Shown here piece by piece: positions 43,240 through 52,565 of a stretch of 64,000 bases of DNA. Location of the stretch: the NCBI GenBank assembly GCA_024226735.1, contig JAAELL010000327.1, positions 52,616 through 116,615 of the forward strand. The letters run 5' to 3'. The notes under the pieces were generated by a model. That model did not search any database. It saw only the letters and a program-made list of their open reading frames with translations, and was not told where the DNA came from. The position numbers and the translations under genes are program-made. This DNA is from a bacterium. GTDB lineage: Bacteria > Planctomycetota > UBA1135 > GCA-002686595. Every line of letters starts with the position of its first letter. Position 1 is the stretch's first letter.

Positions 43240-44058
43240 ATGGACGCCGAACCGCAGCGAGCCGATCAAGAGGATCGAGGTCACACCCAACGCGAGAGTC
43301 ACGGGGGTGTGCTCGGGATCGGCGCCGCGCTCCTGGTGATCGCATTGGCAGCCATCGTCTTGATGGTGGGCCGCGTCAAGGAGATCGACGACGACGGCGA
43401 GGCGTTGCTCGCGGAGGGCTTCGCGAGCGTCGACGATCTGCCCTGGGGGTTCGCCGCGGTGCGGGCGATGGAGCTGCCGGGCGGTCAGAAGCTCGTGCTG
43501 TTCGCGGACCCGAGTGAGCCCTTGCCGGATCCGCCGGACGTCAGCTCGCGAGGTGATTCCGGGGGCGGCGGACACGGTGGCGGTGGACGCGGCGGCGGTG
43601 GACGCGGCGGCGGTCGGCGTGGACGCGATCGGCGCGGCGGCGGGCACCGCGCTGGCGGGGGAGGAGGCTTCGAGAGCGAGTGGCTGAAGGTCGTCGAAGG
43701 CGCGGCCGCGCCGCCGGTCGAGGCGACGCTCGTGTGGTACCCGTTGACGCAGGGCGATCAGGTCCTCAAGCGCCTCTTTGGAGCCGTGCAGTTCAAGGAC
43801 ATCGGGCGCCTCGAGGACGAGGGCGAGCTCGTCGCGGTCGACAGCGGTCACCTGGACTGGTCGGGGCTGGAGGCCCCGTACGTGCGCATGCGCGACTATC
43901 GCAAGTCGGACGGTGAGCGCACGTTCCACGACACGCTGCGCGTCAACATCTCCGTCGGCAGCCGGCCCTGCGTCCTGTACATGCGCTGGGCCGAGGGCGT
44001 CCCCGGCTCCAGCGACGACGCCGAGTCGTTCCTCGCGCGCCTCGAACCACGGACTTGA
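43240..44058 (+). CDS. Single-pass membrane protein with Gly-rich linker, related to the preceding gene
   Basis: A 272-residue protein from ATG 43240. Membrane helix GIGAALLVIALAAIVLMVG; then VDDLPWGFAAVRAMELPGGQ and KLVLFADPSE, which echoes LPYDERPDGWTLQW and VEVYIWIKD of the gene before; a ~50-residue Gly/Arg/His linker (HGGGGRGGGGRGGG and so on); and a second beta-domain ending SFLARLEPRT. The two genes look like an old duplication (inference). Stop overlaps the next gene (TTGA). Confidence 0.75.
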   Translation: MDAEPQRADQEDRGHTQRESHGGVLGIGAALLVIALAAIVLMVGRVKEIDDDGEALLAEGFASVDDLPWGFAAVRAMELPGGQKLVLFADPSEPLPDPPDVSSRGDSGGGGHGGGGRGGGGRGGGRRGRDRRGGGHRAGGGGGFESEWLKVVEGAAAPPVEATLVWYPLTQGDQVLKRLFGAVQFKDIGRLEDEGELVAVDSGHLDWSGLEAPYVRMRDYRKSDGERTFHDTLRVNISVGSRPCVLYMRWAEGVPGSSDDAESFLARLEPRT

Positions 44059-44999
44059 GCGACGCGGCCCCGCAGGCGGGCGTTCGTGCGGACCGTGCAG
44101 GCTCGGAGCGCACCGCGGACCTCGCGTTGCTCTCCGTCGCGTTGATCTGGGGCGTCAACATCCCGGTGATGAAGTTCGCCATCGAGACCGTGCATCCGCT
44201 CGGCTTCAACGTCGTGCGCCTGACGTTCTCCGCGATCGTGCTCGGCCTGATGGCGTTCGGACTCTCGAGCGCGGGCTCGACTCGCCCCGCGTGGCGGCGC
44301 TTGCCATGGGGCCGAATCTTCATCGTGTCCCTTTTGGGCAGCGGTGTCTACCAGGCGCTGTTCCTGTTGGCGATGGACCGCACGACGGCGGGCAACACCG
44401 CGCTCTTGATCGCCAGCTCCCCGATCTGGACCGCGGCGATCGCGCGGCTCCTGCGCATCGAGAGCCTGTCCGCCCGCGCGTGGCTCGGTCTGTTCGTCGC
44501 GTTCGCGGGGACGGTCGTCGTGACCCTCGAGGGCGGCAACGTACAGCTCGTCTCCGCCCACTTGTTCGGCAACTTGCTCGTCGTGGGCGCGGCGATCATG
44601 TGGGCGACGTCGACCGTGCTCGTGCGCCCGATCGTCGACGAGGTGCCGCCCACGCTGCTCGCCTATCTTTCGAGCGTGATGTCGTTGCCGATTCACTTCC
44701 TGCTCGCGGCACCGTTCGCGCGCGAGAGCCTGGACGCCGCGACGGCCACGGCGTGGTGGTGCGCGGCGTACTCCGGAGTGTTCTCGACGGGGCTGGCCTA
44801 CGCGTTCTGGAACTTCGGCGTGCGCCGCGTCGGACCGTCGCACACCGCGGTGTTCACGAACTTGGTGCCCGTCGTCGCGATCGTCGGAGCCTGGATGTTC
44901 CTGGGCGAGGGGCTGCAGGTGCAGCAGGTCGTGGGGGGAGTACTCACCTTGCTCGGGTTGGTCGTGATGCGTAGCAGCTCGAAGGTATCGCTTGTGTGA
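44055..44999 (+). CDS. EamA/DMT-superfamily transporter
   Basis: A 314-residue protein starting with TTG 44055. Ten predicted helices in two EamA repeats; landmarks ALIWGVNIPVMKFAI, LFLLAMDRTTAGNTALLIAS, and AAYSGVFSTGLAYAFWNFG. Members export metabolites such as amino acids or purines; the cargo is not predictable. It is the last gene of the plus-strand run that begins with the quinone reductase. Confidence 0.92.
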   Translation: MSDAAPQAGVRADRAGSERTADLALLSVALIWGVNIPVMKFAIETVHPLGFNVVRLTFSAIVLGLMAFGLSSAGSTRPAWRRLPWGRIFIVSLLGSGVYQALFLLAMDRTTAGNTALLIASSPIWTAAIARLLRIESLSARAWLGLFVAFAGTVVVTLEGGNVQLVSAHLFGNLLVVGAAIMWATSTVLVRPIVDEVPPTLLAYLSSVMSLPIHFLLAAPFARESLDAATATAWWCAAYSGVFSTGLAYAFWNFGVRRVGPSHTAVFTNLVPVVAIVGAWMFLGEGLQVQQVVGGVLTLLGLVVMRSSSKVSLV

Positions 45000-45294
45000 A
45001 CGGCTCAATCGGCTTGACCGCGACGTCGATGCGTGATGCGGTAATAAGCGTTCGGCCGCGACCCAATCGTGCTGGCAAGTGCTAGCCGTGGTGAGGCGGC
45101 ATGTCTGAGCTCGATCCACAGAGAGTGAGCGTTGAACGATCGAAGCGCTGTGAACTCAGCGCCGCCGAGGTCCATAATTTCCTCGGTTCGGTCTTTCGGC
45201 AAAAGCTCCCAAGAGTATTCCCTTGCAGGCCAATTGACCCTTGCAGGGCGCAGCTCTTGCAGCGTGGATGGACCTCCACTGACCGAGCAAGAGT

Positions 45295-45939
45295 ATGAAA
45301 AAACGTGACCGTCGCGCGTGTGCGGGCTTCGCACTCGCGGTCCTGTTGGCGTTGCCGGCTTGCCTTTCCACGTCGATGGATCCGCCGCCGAAGCCGATTC
45401 CCGACTACCCCGCGCAGGGTTGGGATTGGTACCCGCTGCCCAACAGCGCCGGTGGCCCGGGCCGCCTGTTCAGCATCGAGGACGGAGTCGAGGCGTTTCA
45501 AGGCCGCGTCGACCTGGAAGTCTCCAGCGGGCCGACGGGTCTGCTCGGTACCGCGCAAACGAAGGAGCTCGGGACCGCTGCACTCGAGAAGTGGTTCGGA
45601 TTCGACGCCGAAGCGGATCAGGCAGTACGGCTGAAGATCCAGTACGGCGGCGCGCGCCTGCACGAGGCCCCGCGCGACGCCTCGCTCGCGGTGATCGACC
45701 GGCTCGGAGTGGCTCGACGCGGCTGGAAGTGCGTCGTAGCGGCCATCTCGGTGACCTCCATTCGGATCGAATTCCAGGCCGCGGACGTCGCCGCGCTGGG
45801 CGTCGAGGCGAAGCTGCTGCAGGCCGGTGGCCGCTGGAAGAACGATGTGACCTACGAGTTGGTCGAGACGTTTGTGGAGCCAGTGTTCGTCTTCTTCAAG
45901 TCGGCGCCGGTCTCCGCGTCAGGGATGTCGGACTCCTAA
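45295..45939 (+). CDS. Predicted lipoprotein, unknown function
   Basis: A 214-residue protein from ATG 45295. Signal MKKRDRRACAGFALAVLLAL followed by lipobox PAC, lipid at Cys23. The mature part is a beta-rich domain (GVEAFQGRVDLEVSSG, RLKIQYGGARLHEAPRD). Its 3' end overlaps the glcF 3' end by 21 bases, tail to tail. Not recognised. The 295-base gap before it holds only short frames that look like shadows. Confidence 0.75.
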   Translation: MKKRDRRACAGFALAVLLALPACLSTSMDPPPKPIPDYPAQGWDWYPLPNSAGGPGRLFSIEDGVEAFQGRVDLEVSSGPTGLLGTAQTKELGTAALEKWFGFDAEADQAVRLKIQYGGARLHEAPRDASLAVIDRLGVARRGWKCVVAAISVTSIRIEFQAADVAALGVEAKLLQAGGRWKNDVTYELVETFVEPVFVFFKSAPVSASGMSDS

Positions 45940-47217
45940 CCCCTCCGACGCCCGCTCGAGGAGCTCCGCCAGATGCAGCACCTCCACGTCGAGCCCCCGC
46001 CGGTTGACCCCGACCTGCCACTGCAGATGGCAGCCGGGGTTCGCCGTGACGAGCACGCGCGCCCCGCTCTTCTCGAGCGCATTGAGCTTGCCGTTGAGAA
46101 CCGCGAGCGAATCAGCGGCGCGCAGCACCGAGTAGATCCCCGCCGAGCCACAGCAGCTCTCCGACTTCTCGAGCTCGACGCGCTCGATGCCGGGGATGGC
46201 GTCGAGAAGCTCGCGCGGTTCCGCGCGCACGCCCTGGCCGTGGCACAGGTGGCACGGGTCGTCGTAGGTGACTGGCCCGGCGACCTCGGGGGTGGTGAGC
46301 TGGAGGTCGTCCAGCTGGACGGCCTCGCTGAAGTCGACGACGCGCGCGCTGAAGGCGGCGGCGCGCTCGGCCCACTCGGGATCGTCCGCGAGCAGACGCG
46401 TGTACTCCTTCATGTGCGCGCCGCAGCCGGCGCTGTTGACGACGACCGGGAGGTCCGCGTCGACGTCGTCGAACGCGCGGATCGTCCCGCGGGCGAGCTC
46501 GCGTGCATGCTCGAGCTCGCCGTTGTGGGCGTGCAGGGCGCCGCAACACACATGTCCCGGCGCCGTCTTGCACTCGCGGCCCGAGGCGGCGAGCACGCCG
46601 GCCGTCGCGCGGTTGACGCGGCCGAACAGCTCCGGCATCACGCAGCCCTCGAGCACGAGGGCTGAGCCCTTCGTGGATCCGCGGGCCGGGGTCAGGGCGG
46701 GCAGCGCGCGACGGTCCTTGCGACCGGGGATGCGCGGCGCATGGCGGATCGCATCCTTGCGCGAGCCGAGGAGGGGAGCGGTCAGGCGCGCGAGCCCGAG
46801 CCGTTGGGCGAGGCCTGCACTACCGACCGCGAGGCGCAGCCAGAAGCGGCTCGGCAACACGACGCCGAAGCCGAGCCAGCGCGCGAAGCGGGCGAGCACG
46901 CCGCGTCCGCCGCGCGCCTCGAGGCCGCTACGCGTGTGCTCCATCATCGCGCCGAACTGGACGCCCGCGGGACAGACGCTCTCGCAGTGGCGGCAGACGA
47001 GGCAGAAGTCCATCTCCTCGGCGAACGCGTCGTCCGGCTCGAGGCGCTCCTCGGCGACAGCTCGCATCAGGTGGATGCGCCCGCGCGGGCTCGATGCCTC
47101 GCGTCCGGAGAGCTGGTACGTCGGACACGTGTGTAGGCAGAGCCCGCAGTGGATGCAGTCGAGGCTCTTGGTGTAGTCGACTAGCTGTGTGTCGTCCATC
47201 GATCGTGCGTGAGTCAT
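45919..47217 (-). CDS. glcF: Glycolate oxidase iron-sulfur subunit
   Basis: A 432-residue protein from ATG 47217. Two 4Fe-4S motifs: CIHCGLCLHTCPTYQ and CLVCRHCESVCPAG. Two CCG-type domains follow (HVCCGALHAHNG, VNSAGCGAHMKEY; CHLCHGQGVR, SCCGSAGIYSVL, TANPGCHLQWQ). GlcF transfers electrons from the flavin subunits to the membrane quinone pool. It is the last gene of glcD-glcE-glcF, each overlapping the next by 4 nt. Confidence 0.94.
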   Translation of the reverse strand: MTHARSMDDTQLVDYTKSLDCIHCGLCLHTCPTYQLSGREASSPRGRIHLMRAVAEERLEPDDAFAEEMDFCLVCRHCESVCPAGVQFGAMMEHTRSGLEARGGRGVLARFARWLGFGVVLPSRFWLRLAVGSAGLAQRLGLARLTAPLLGSRKDAIRHAPRIPGRKDRRALPALTPARGSTKGSALVLEGCVMPELFGRVNRATAGVLAASGRECKTAPGHVCCGALHAHNGELEHARELARGTIRAFDDVDADLPVVVNSAGCGAHMKEYTRLLADDPEWAERAAAFSARVVDFSEAVQLDDLQLTTPEVAGPVTYDDPCHLCHGQGVRAEPRELLDAIPGIERVELEKSESCCGSAGIYSVLRAADSLAVLNGKLNALEKSGARVLVTANPGCHLQWQVGVNRRGLDVEVLHLAELLERASEGLGVRHP

Positions 47218-48416
47218 GGACGGCGCGGGAAAGTCGGGCAGGCAAGAAGCCCTTCGGGGTCGAGGCGCTCCGCGAGCGCGCGCATCCAGCGTCCATCCCC
47301 TGTCGCGGCGTCGCGTGCGAGGGCCGTGTGGACGTCCGGCGCGACGTGGCGCGCGGCGAGGTGGACGTCGCTGGGCAGGGCGGTGCGCAGCGCGCGTACG
47401 GTCTCGGGCGTGTCGTCCGCCGCGAACACGTCGCACACGAATGCGCCGGGCTGTACGAGCACCGTGCGCCCCTCGATCGACTGGAGCGCTTGCAGGGTCC
47501 GCGAAGGCCGTCCGGAGAGCCGCAGTGCGACGGGTGCGTGCAGCTCGAGGTCGCGCACGTGCGCCGAGCGAGCGCGCGCCGCGGCGCCCTCCTGGAGCTC
47601 GGCGCCGGGTGCCGCCTCGGCGAGGTGATCGCACTCCCACGCAATCTGCTTGCGTCGGCCCGCGAGTCCGACGTGGAGGCGCCACCCGGCCTCGGCCACG
47701 TTGTCGACCGTCATCGTGCGCGGCCGTGCGCCCGAGTCGCGCACCGCGTCCGCCAATGCGATGGCCTCGGCGGCGTCCGCGGTTTGCCACTCGAGGACCG
47801 CGTCCTCCTCGGGAATCGGGAAGAGGCGGAGGCTCGCTTCGATGATCACGCACAACGTGCCGCGCGAGCCGGTGTAGAGGCGGTGCAGGTCGAAGCCCGT
47901 CACGTTCTTGACGAGACGCCCACCGCTCTTCGCGGTCGTCCCGTCGGCGAGCACGACGTGGCAGCCGAGCACGTGGTGGCGGACCGGGCCCAGGGCCTCC
48001 CGGTCGGGCCCGGACTGCCCGGCGCCGAGTACGCCGCCCAGCGTCGCGCTCGCGGGGCGCGGGACGTCGGGCGTGATCCGGTGGCCGCCGGTGGCGACGG
48101 TCTCGCCGAGGGCAGACAGCGTGCAGCCCGCTTGCGCCGTCAGCGTCCCGTCCCCCGGGACGTAGTCGATCACAGCGTCGAGCCGGCGCGTCGAGAGGAG
48201 CAGGTCCGCTTCGCCCGCGGCGACCTCCGGCCGGCACCACGCAAGCTTGCCGCCGAGTCCGGTCGGCACGACCCGCAGCTTCTCGCTCGCCGCGAAGCGC
48301 AGGACGTCCGCTAGCTGGTTGACGTCCTCTGGGGCCGCCACGGGGTAGGGCGAGCGCTCCAGCTCGACCCCCTGCGCCTCGAGCCGCGTCTGCCATTCGG
48401 ATGCGGAGGCCGTCAC
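47214..48416 (-). CDS. glcE: Glycolate oxidase FAD-binding subunit
   Basis: A 400-residue protein from GTG 48416, overlapping the glcD stop (GTGA). FAD-binding type 4 (PCMH) fold: VVPTGLGGKLAWCRPEVA, RPASATLGGVLGAGQSGPDR, GRLVKNVTGFDLHRLYTGSR and GTLCVIIEASLRLFP. Shorter than GlcD, as expected for the E subunit. C-terminal end PEGLLACPTFP. Confidence 0.92.
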   Translation of the reverse strand: MTASASEWQTRLEAQGVELERSPYPVAAPEDVNQLADVLRFAASEKLRVVPTGLGGKLAWCRPEVAAGEADLLLSTRRLDAVIDYVPGDGTLTAQAGCTLSALGETVATGGHRITPDVPRPASATLGGVLGAGQSGPDREALGPVRHHVLGCHVVLADGTTAKSGGRLVKNVTGFDLHRLYTGSRGTLCVIIEASLRLFPIPEEDAVLEWQTADAAEAIALADAVRDSGARPRTMTVDNVAEAGWRLHVGLAGRRKQIAWECDHLAEAAPGAELQEGAAARARSAHVRDLELHAPVALRLSGRPSRTLQALQSIEGRTVLVQPGAFVCDVFAADDTPETVRALRTALPSDVHLAARHVAPDVHTALARDAATGDGRWMRALAERLDPEGLLACPTFPRRP

Positions 48417-49849
48417 GCGGAGCTCTCCTCGCGCCGCGGCAGGCCGCCAGCGCGCGTCTCCATGCGTCGCCGCAGCGGGATCATCTTGCCCGGGTTCATC
48501 CGCAGCGCGGGATCGAGCGCGCAGCGCACGCGCGCCATCACCTCGAGGTCTTGCGCGTTGAACAGGTTGTGCATCTGCTCGCGCTTCTCGAGACCGACGC
48601 CGTGCTCGCCCGTCAGCGATCCCCCGCGCTCGAGGCAGGCGCGCATGATCAGCTCGCCGGCCTCGAGGACCTTCTCGACTTCGTCGCGGTTGCGCCGGTC
48701 GTAGGAGATGTTGGGGTGCAGGTTGCCGTCGCCCGCGTGGAAGACGTTCGACAGGAGGAGCCCACGCTCCGCGCAGATCTCGGTCGCGATCCCGACGATC
48801 TCGCGCAGCCGCGTGCGTGGCGCGACGGCGTCGGCGACGTACAGGTCGGGCGCGATGCGGCCCATCGCACCGAAGGCTCCCTTGCGTCCGGCCCACAGCC
48901 GTGCGCGTTCCTTGGAGTCGCGCGCGCGGCGCACCTCGAGCCGGCCGTGGCGCTCCAGGATCGGTAGCACGTCGTCGACCGTCGCGGCGACTTCGGCCTC
49001 ACCGCCTTCGAACTCCAACAGGCACACGGCTTCTGCGTCCTTGGGGTAGCCTGCGGCGAAGACGCTCGCCTCGACCGCTTCGATCGTCAGCTTGTCCATG
49101 ACTTCGATGGCGGAAGGCTCGAGGCGCGAGGCAATGATCTCGGAGACGCTGTCGCAGCACGCGTCGAGGGTCGGAAAGATCGCGAGCAGCGTCTCGACGA
49201 CCGGCGGCTCGACGCAGAGCCGGATCGTGATCTCCGTCGCGAGCCCGAACATGCCCTCGCTCCCGACGAAGAGGCCGACGAGGTCGTAGCCGTCGGGATC
49301 GGGGTCGGGGCTGCTCAGGTCGAGGACCTCGCCCTCGGCGGTGACGACGACGAGGCCGAGCACGTGGCGCGTCGTCGCGCCGTACTTGAGACAGTGCGGG
49401 CCGCCCGAGTTGTTGGCGACGTTGCCGCCGATCGTGCACACCGCCTGGCTGGAGGGGTCCGGCGCGTAGAACAGCCCGTGCTCGGCGCAGCAGCGCGTGA
49501 GCTCGACGTTGACGACTCCGGCCTGCACGCGGGCGAGGCGGTCGCGGGTGTCGATCTCGAGCACGTCGCGCATGCGCGCGGTGCCGACGAGCGCTCCACC
49601 CTCGACCGGTGTCGCGCCGCCCGTGAGCCCGGTGCCCGCGCCGCGCGGCACGAGTGGGACGTTGGCCTGGTGCAGGAGCTTCATGCACGCGGCCGCCTCG
49701 GCCGTGTCGCGCGGAAGGACGACGACGTCCGGCATCTGGCGCTCGAGCATCTGGCCGTCCGATTCATAGGCGAAACGCGCGGTGGGCTCGGTCACCAGGC
49801 TGTCGGGGCCGACGATCGCGCGGAGTCCGTTGAGCAGGGAGTGATCCAT
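48413..49849 (-). CDS. glcD: Glycolate oxidase FAD-linked catalytic subunit
   Basis: A 478-residue protein from ATG 49849. FAD-binding PCMH domain (VPLVPRGAGTGLTGGATPVE, CTIGGNVANNSGGPHCLKYG, TTRHVLGLVVV) and FAD-oxidase C-terminal domain (SNVFHAGDGNLHPNISYD; SLTGEHGVGLEKR). It oxidises glycolate (or D-lactate) to glyoxylate. The complete D/E/F set supports glycolate use or photorespiratory-type recycling. Confidence 0.95.
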   Translation of the reverse strand: MDHSLLNGLRAIVGPDSLVTEPTARFAYESDGQMLERQMPDVVVLPRDTAEAAACMKLLHQANVPLVPRGAGTGLTGGATPVEGGALVGTARMRDVLEIDTRDRLARVQAGVVNVELTRCCAEHGLFYAPDPSSQAVCTIGGNVANNSGGPHCLKYGATTRHVLGLVVVTAEGEVLDLSSPDPDPDGYDLVGLFVGSEGMFGLATEITIRLCVEPPVVETLLAIFPTLDACCDSVSEIIASRLEPSAIEVMDKLTIEAVEASVFAAGYPKDAEAVCLLEFEGGEAEVAATVDDVLPILERHGRLEVRRARDSKERARLWAGRKGAFGAMGRIAPDLYVADAVAPRTRLREIVGIATEICAERGLLLSNVFHAGDGNLHPNISYDRRNRDEVEKVLEAGELIMRACLERGGSLTGEHGVGLEKREQMHNLFNAQDLEVMARVRCALDPALRMNPGKMIPLRRRMETRAGGLPRREESSA

Positions 49850-50166
49850 GAGGCGGGGATTCTAGCGCGTTCTCGCTCACATCTTCGAAACGCGCGAGGT
49901 TTGGGGGGATGGTAGATGACCGGGGACGAATTGTGGCACCGAGCTTCGGAGTTGCCGCGCGGCGCCCTCACCAAGCCGGAGTTGGAAGTCTCGTTCACGA
50001 AGCTCGGCTTCCGAATCGGAGCAACAACCACGGGGGCCTGCCCCAAGAATGTACATGCCCTTTCAATAATGCTGCACGTCGCGTCTGCGGACATCTGAAG
50101 CCGAAGCTCAGCCTCGGAATCGCCGCAGGGAACACTGCCGGAATTCGTTCGCGCGACCGAGCCCGC
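49850..50166. other. Intergenic region between glcD and the sugar kinase gene
   Basis: The region upstream of glcD (minus strand) and downstream of the ROK kinase. A 60-codon frame on the plus strand has no protein-like character. No hairpin with a T run was found. The glcD promoter should lie near 49870-49950. Confidence 0.4.
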
Positions 50167-51090
50167 TCAGACGAGCGCGAGCCGCGCGGCTCCGATCCAG
50201 CCTGCGCTGCCGCCGAGCGTTGCGCGCAAGAGGCGTGGTGCGCGCTGACCGAACGCGCGCTCTTCGAGACCCGCGAGGATCCCCGGGCGGAGCTCTTCGA
50301 GCGTCGCGGAGAACCCGCCGCCGAAGACGAAGCAGTCGAGGTCGAGGAGGTTGGCGACGTAGGCCAACCCGTAGCCGAGGTCGCGGCCGATCGCGAACAT
50401 GAGGTCGCGTTCGGGGCCTGCGGCCTGACGGGCGAGCTCGCCCAGCCGTTCGAGGTTTCCCGGATCGTCGGAGGGCAGGCCCGCGGCGATGGCTCGGCGG
50501 CGCGCCGCGGTCGCCGATGCCAGCGTCTCGAGACAACCGTGCGAACCACATCCGCACTGCCTGCCGCCGGGCTCGACGACGACGTGCCCGATCTCGCCAG
50601 CGCCGCGGCTGGGCCCGGAGAACAGCGCGCCGCCCAGGATCAGCGCTCCGCCGATCCCCGTGCCCAGCGTCACCAGGAGGAGGTCGTCCTCGCCCTTGGC
50701 AGCGCCGAGCCACTGCTCGCCGACGGCCGCGACGTTGGCGTCGTTCTCGAGCACGACGCGCACGTCGAGGCGCCGGCCGAGCTCGCTTGTCAGGCTCGTG
50801 CCGACGAGCTCGGTCAGGTTCGGGCTCGCGAGGACCGTGCCGGTGCCGTGATCGAAGAGACCCGCGCAGCCGACGCCGATCATGCCCTCGGCCGACAGGC
50901 TGCGGGCCAGCTCGGCCGCCTGGTCGTAGACGTGGTGTGCGCCGCGCGAAAGCTCGATGGGAATCGAACGCTCCCCGAGCACTTCGCCGGAGGCGGAAAC
51001 ACGGCCGGCCTTGATGTTGGTGCCGCCGAAATCGAGTCCGACGCTCGCATCGATCCCCGCTGGGGGGGTGGTCTCCGGCGGGCCGCTCAC
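50167..51090 (-). CDS. ROK-family sugar kinase (glucokinase-like)
   Basis: A 307-residue protein from GTG 51090, overlapping the stop of the upstream GlgA-like gene (GTGA). ROK features: ATP motif GLDFGGTNIKAGRV, VLENDANVAAVGEQWLGAAK (catalytic Asp in ENDAN), LGTGIGGALILGG, GEIGHVVVEPGG, and the zinc motif CGCGSHGCLE. It likely phosphorylates glucose or a related hexose. Coupling to a glycogen synthase homologue links it to storage-sugar turnover. Confidence 0.9.
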   Translation of the reverse strand: MSGPPETTPPAGIDASVGLDFGGTNIKAGRVSASGEVLGERSIPIELSRGAHHVYDQAAELARSLSAEGMIGVGCAGLFDHGTGTVLASPNLTELVGTSLTSELGRRLDVRVVLENDANVAAVGEQWLGAAKGEDDLLLVTLGTGIGGALILGGALFSGPSRGAGEIGHVVVEPGGRQCGCGSHGCLETLASATAARRRAIAAGLPSDDPGNLERLGELARQAAGPERDLMFAIGRDLGYGLAYVANLLDLDCFVFGGGFSATLEELRPGILAGLEERAFGQRAPRLLRATLGGSAGWIGAARLALV

Positions 51091-52565
51091 GCGCGCTTCG
51101 AGCGCACGCGTCGGGTTACGCGCCGGTACGCCTTGATGTAGCTCCGACCGCTTTCCTGCCAGGAGAAGTCCTCCTGCAGCGCTCGGAGCGTGAGCAGCTT
51201 CCAGTCGGCCGCCTTCTTGTAGAGGGCGCGCGCGATGTCGATGCCCTCGAGGAGGCTCGTCGACGTGTAGTGCCCGAAGTGGAATCCCGTGCCGGTCTTC
51301 TCGTTGTCTATGACGTTGATGACCGTGTCCTCGAGTCCGCTGTTCGTGTACACGATCGGCACGGCGCCGTAGCGCATGCCGATGGCGCACAACGTGTTCG
51401 AGGAGTGGTAATGCGAGGGCAGCAGCAGCATGTCCGCGCCCGCGAGCAGCGTATGGGCCGTCTTGACGTTGTAGCCCTCGATCAGCCGGCAGCGACCGGT
51501 GAACGTCTCCTCGACGGTGCGCAGGCGCTCGATGATCTCGACCTGGCCGGGGCCCATCAATACGAGCTCGATGTTGCGCTCGAGCATCGGCGTCAGGGCT
51601 TCGGCCAAGATGTCGAAGCCGCTGTCGGAGTCGAAGCGCCCGATGATCGTCAGGAGCGGCGTGCGCGGACCGTTGTCGAGCCGGAGCGACGCCTGGAGCG
51701 CAGCCTTGCACTTGCGCTTGCCCGAGAGGTCCTGGTCGTTCGCCGAGAAGTTGTGCGCGAGGAGTGGGTCGGTCTCGGGGTTCCAGGCGCGGTAGTCGAT
51801 GCCGGAGAGCACACCGACGAGCTCCTTCGTGCGGCGCTGGAACGTCTCCTCGAGCCCATCCCCGCGGTCGAGCTCCTGCACGCGCGCGGCTTGCGTCGGC
51901 GAGTGCGTGCCGATGATGGTCGCGAACTCAGCGCCCGCCTTGAGGAAGTTGACCTTGCCGCCCAGCTCGAAGCCGCCGACCGCTTGGAACAGGCGGTGGG
52001 GGAGGCCGACCTTGGGCAGGATGTCGCGCTCGAACGAGCCCTGGATCGCGAGGTTGTGGATCCCGAAGTAGGTGCCTGCCTTCGCCGCCCCGTGGCCCTG
52101 CTTCTGGGCGTACTCGAGCTGCTGGATGATGGGAAAGAGACCGGTCGTCCAGTCGACGCCGTGGATGATGTCGGGCGAGAACGGGATCGAGTCGAAGGCG
52201 TTCAGCACCGCGCGCGTGAACGCGGCGTAGCGGCGCCAGTTGTCGGTGTACGGTCCGTTCTCGTCGCCGTAGGGGTGGCGGTTGCGGAAGAATTCGGGGT
52301 GGTCGACGAGGTAGATAGGAAGCTCGCCGAGCTTCCCGCGCAGAATCGTGAAGTCGGTGTTCCTGTCGACGTCCGGGACCCGGACGCGCGTGATGTCCTT
52401 CAAGCCGGTGAGCTTTTCGGTCTCGACGTCGCGCGTCAGCGGTAGGAAGACGCGTACGTCCACCCCGAGCTGCTGAAGTGTCTTCGGCAGGTACTCGGAG
52501 AGCTCGGCGAGCTGGGTCCGGCGGACCAGCGTCTGCAGCTCAGGCGTGACGAACGCGACCTTCAC
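51087..52565 (-). CDS. glgA: Glycogen synthase-like GT5 protein with a degenerate active site
   Basis: A 492-residue protein from ATG 52565, collinear with GlgA throughout (YTDNWRRYAAFTRAVLNAFD, GIHNLAIQGSF, VNFLKAGAEFATIIGTHSPT, GVLSGIDYRAWNPETDPLL, DFSWQESGRSYIKAY). However, residues known to bind ADP-glucose or act in catalysis in E. coli GlgA are changed: the N-terminal KTGGL becomes RRTQL (Lys15 to Arg15), HDWH becomes VDWT (His161 to Thr140), Lys305 becomes Ser315 while Arg300 is kept (Arg310), and EPCGLTQ becomes HSSNTLC (Glu377 to His387). It may be inactive, regulatory, or use another donor. It is coupled to a ROK kinase. Confidence 0.85.
   Translation of the reverse strand: MKVAFVTPELQTLVRRTQLAELSEYLPKTLQQLGVDVRVFLPLTRDVETEKLTGLKDITRVRVPDVDRNTDFTILRGKLGELPIYLVDHPEFFRNRHPYGDENGPYTDNWRRYAAFTRAVLNAFDSIPFSPDIIHGVDWTTGLFPIIQQLEYAQKQGHGAAKAGTYFGIHNLAIQGSFERDILPKVGLPHRLFQAVGGFELGGKVNFLKAGAEFATIIGTHSPTQAARVQELDRGDGLEETFQRRTKELVGVLSGIDYRAWNPETDPLLAHNFSANDQDLSGKRKCKAALQASLRLDNGPRTPLLTIIGRFDSDSGFDILAEALTPMLERNIELVLMGPGQVEIIERLRTVEETFTGRCRLIEGYNVKTAHTLLAGADMLLLPSHYHSSNTLCAIGMRYGAVPIVYTNSGLEDTVINVIDNEKTGTGFHFGHYTSTSLLEGIDIARALYKKAADWKLLTLRALQEDFSWQESGRSYIKAYRRVTRRVRSKRA

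Noticed and set aside
45025..45100. Possible third copy of the dispersed repeat
   Set aside because: Only short words such as GTGATGC are shared with copies A and B; no alignment longer than ~10 bases holds.
45005..45334. Short minus-strand frames upstream of the lipoprotein gene
   Set aside because: They read antisense into the lipoprotein gene and contain no recognisable motif.
49916..50098. 60-codon plus-strand frame between glcD and the ROK kinase
   Set aside because: No SD, no family resemblance, and composition like random non-coding sequence.
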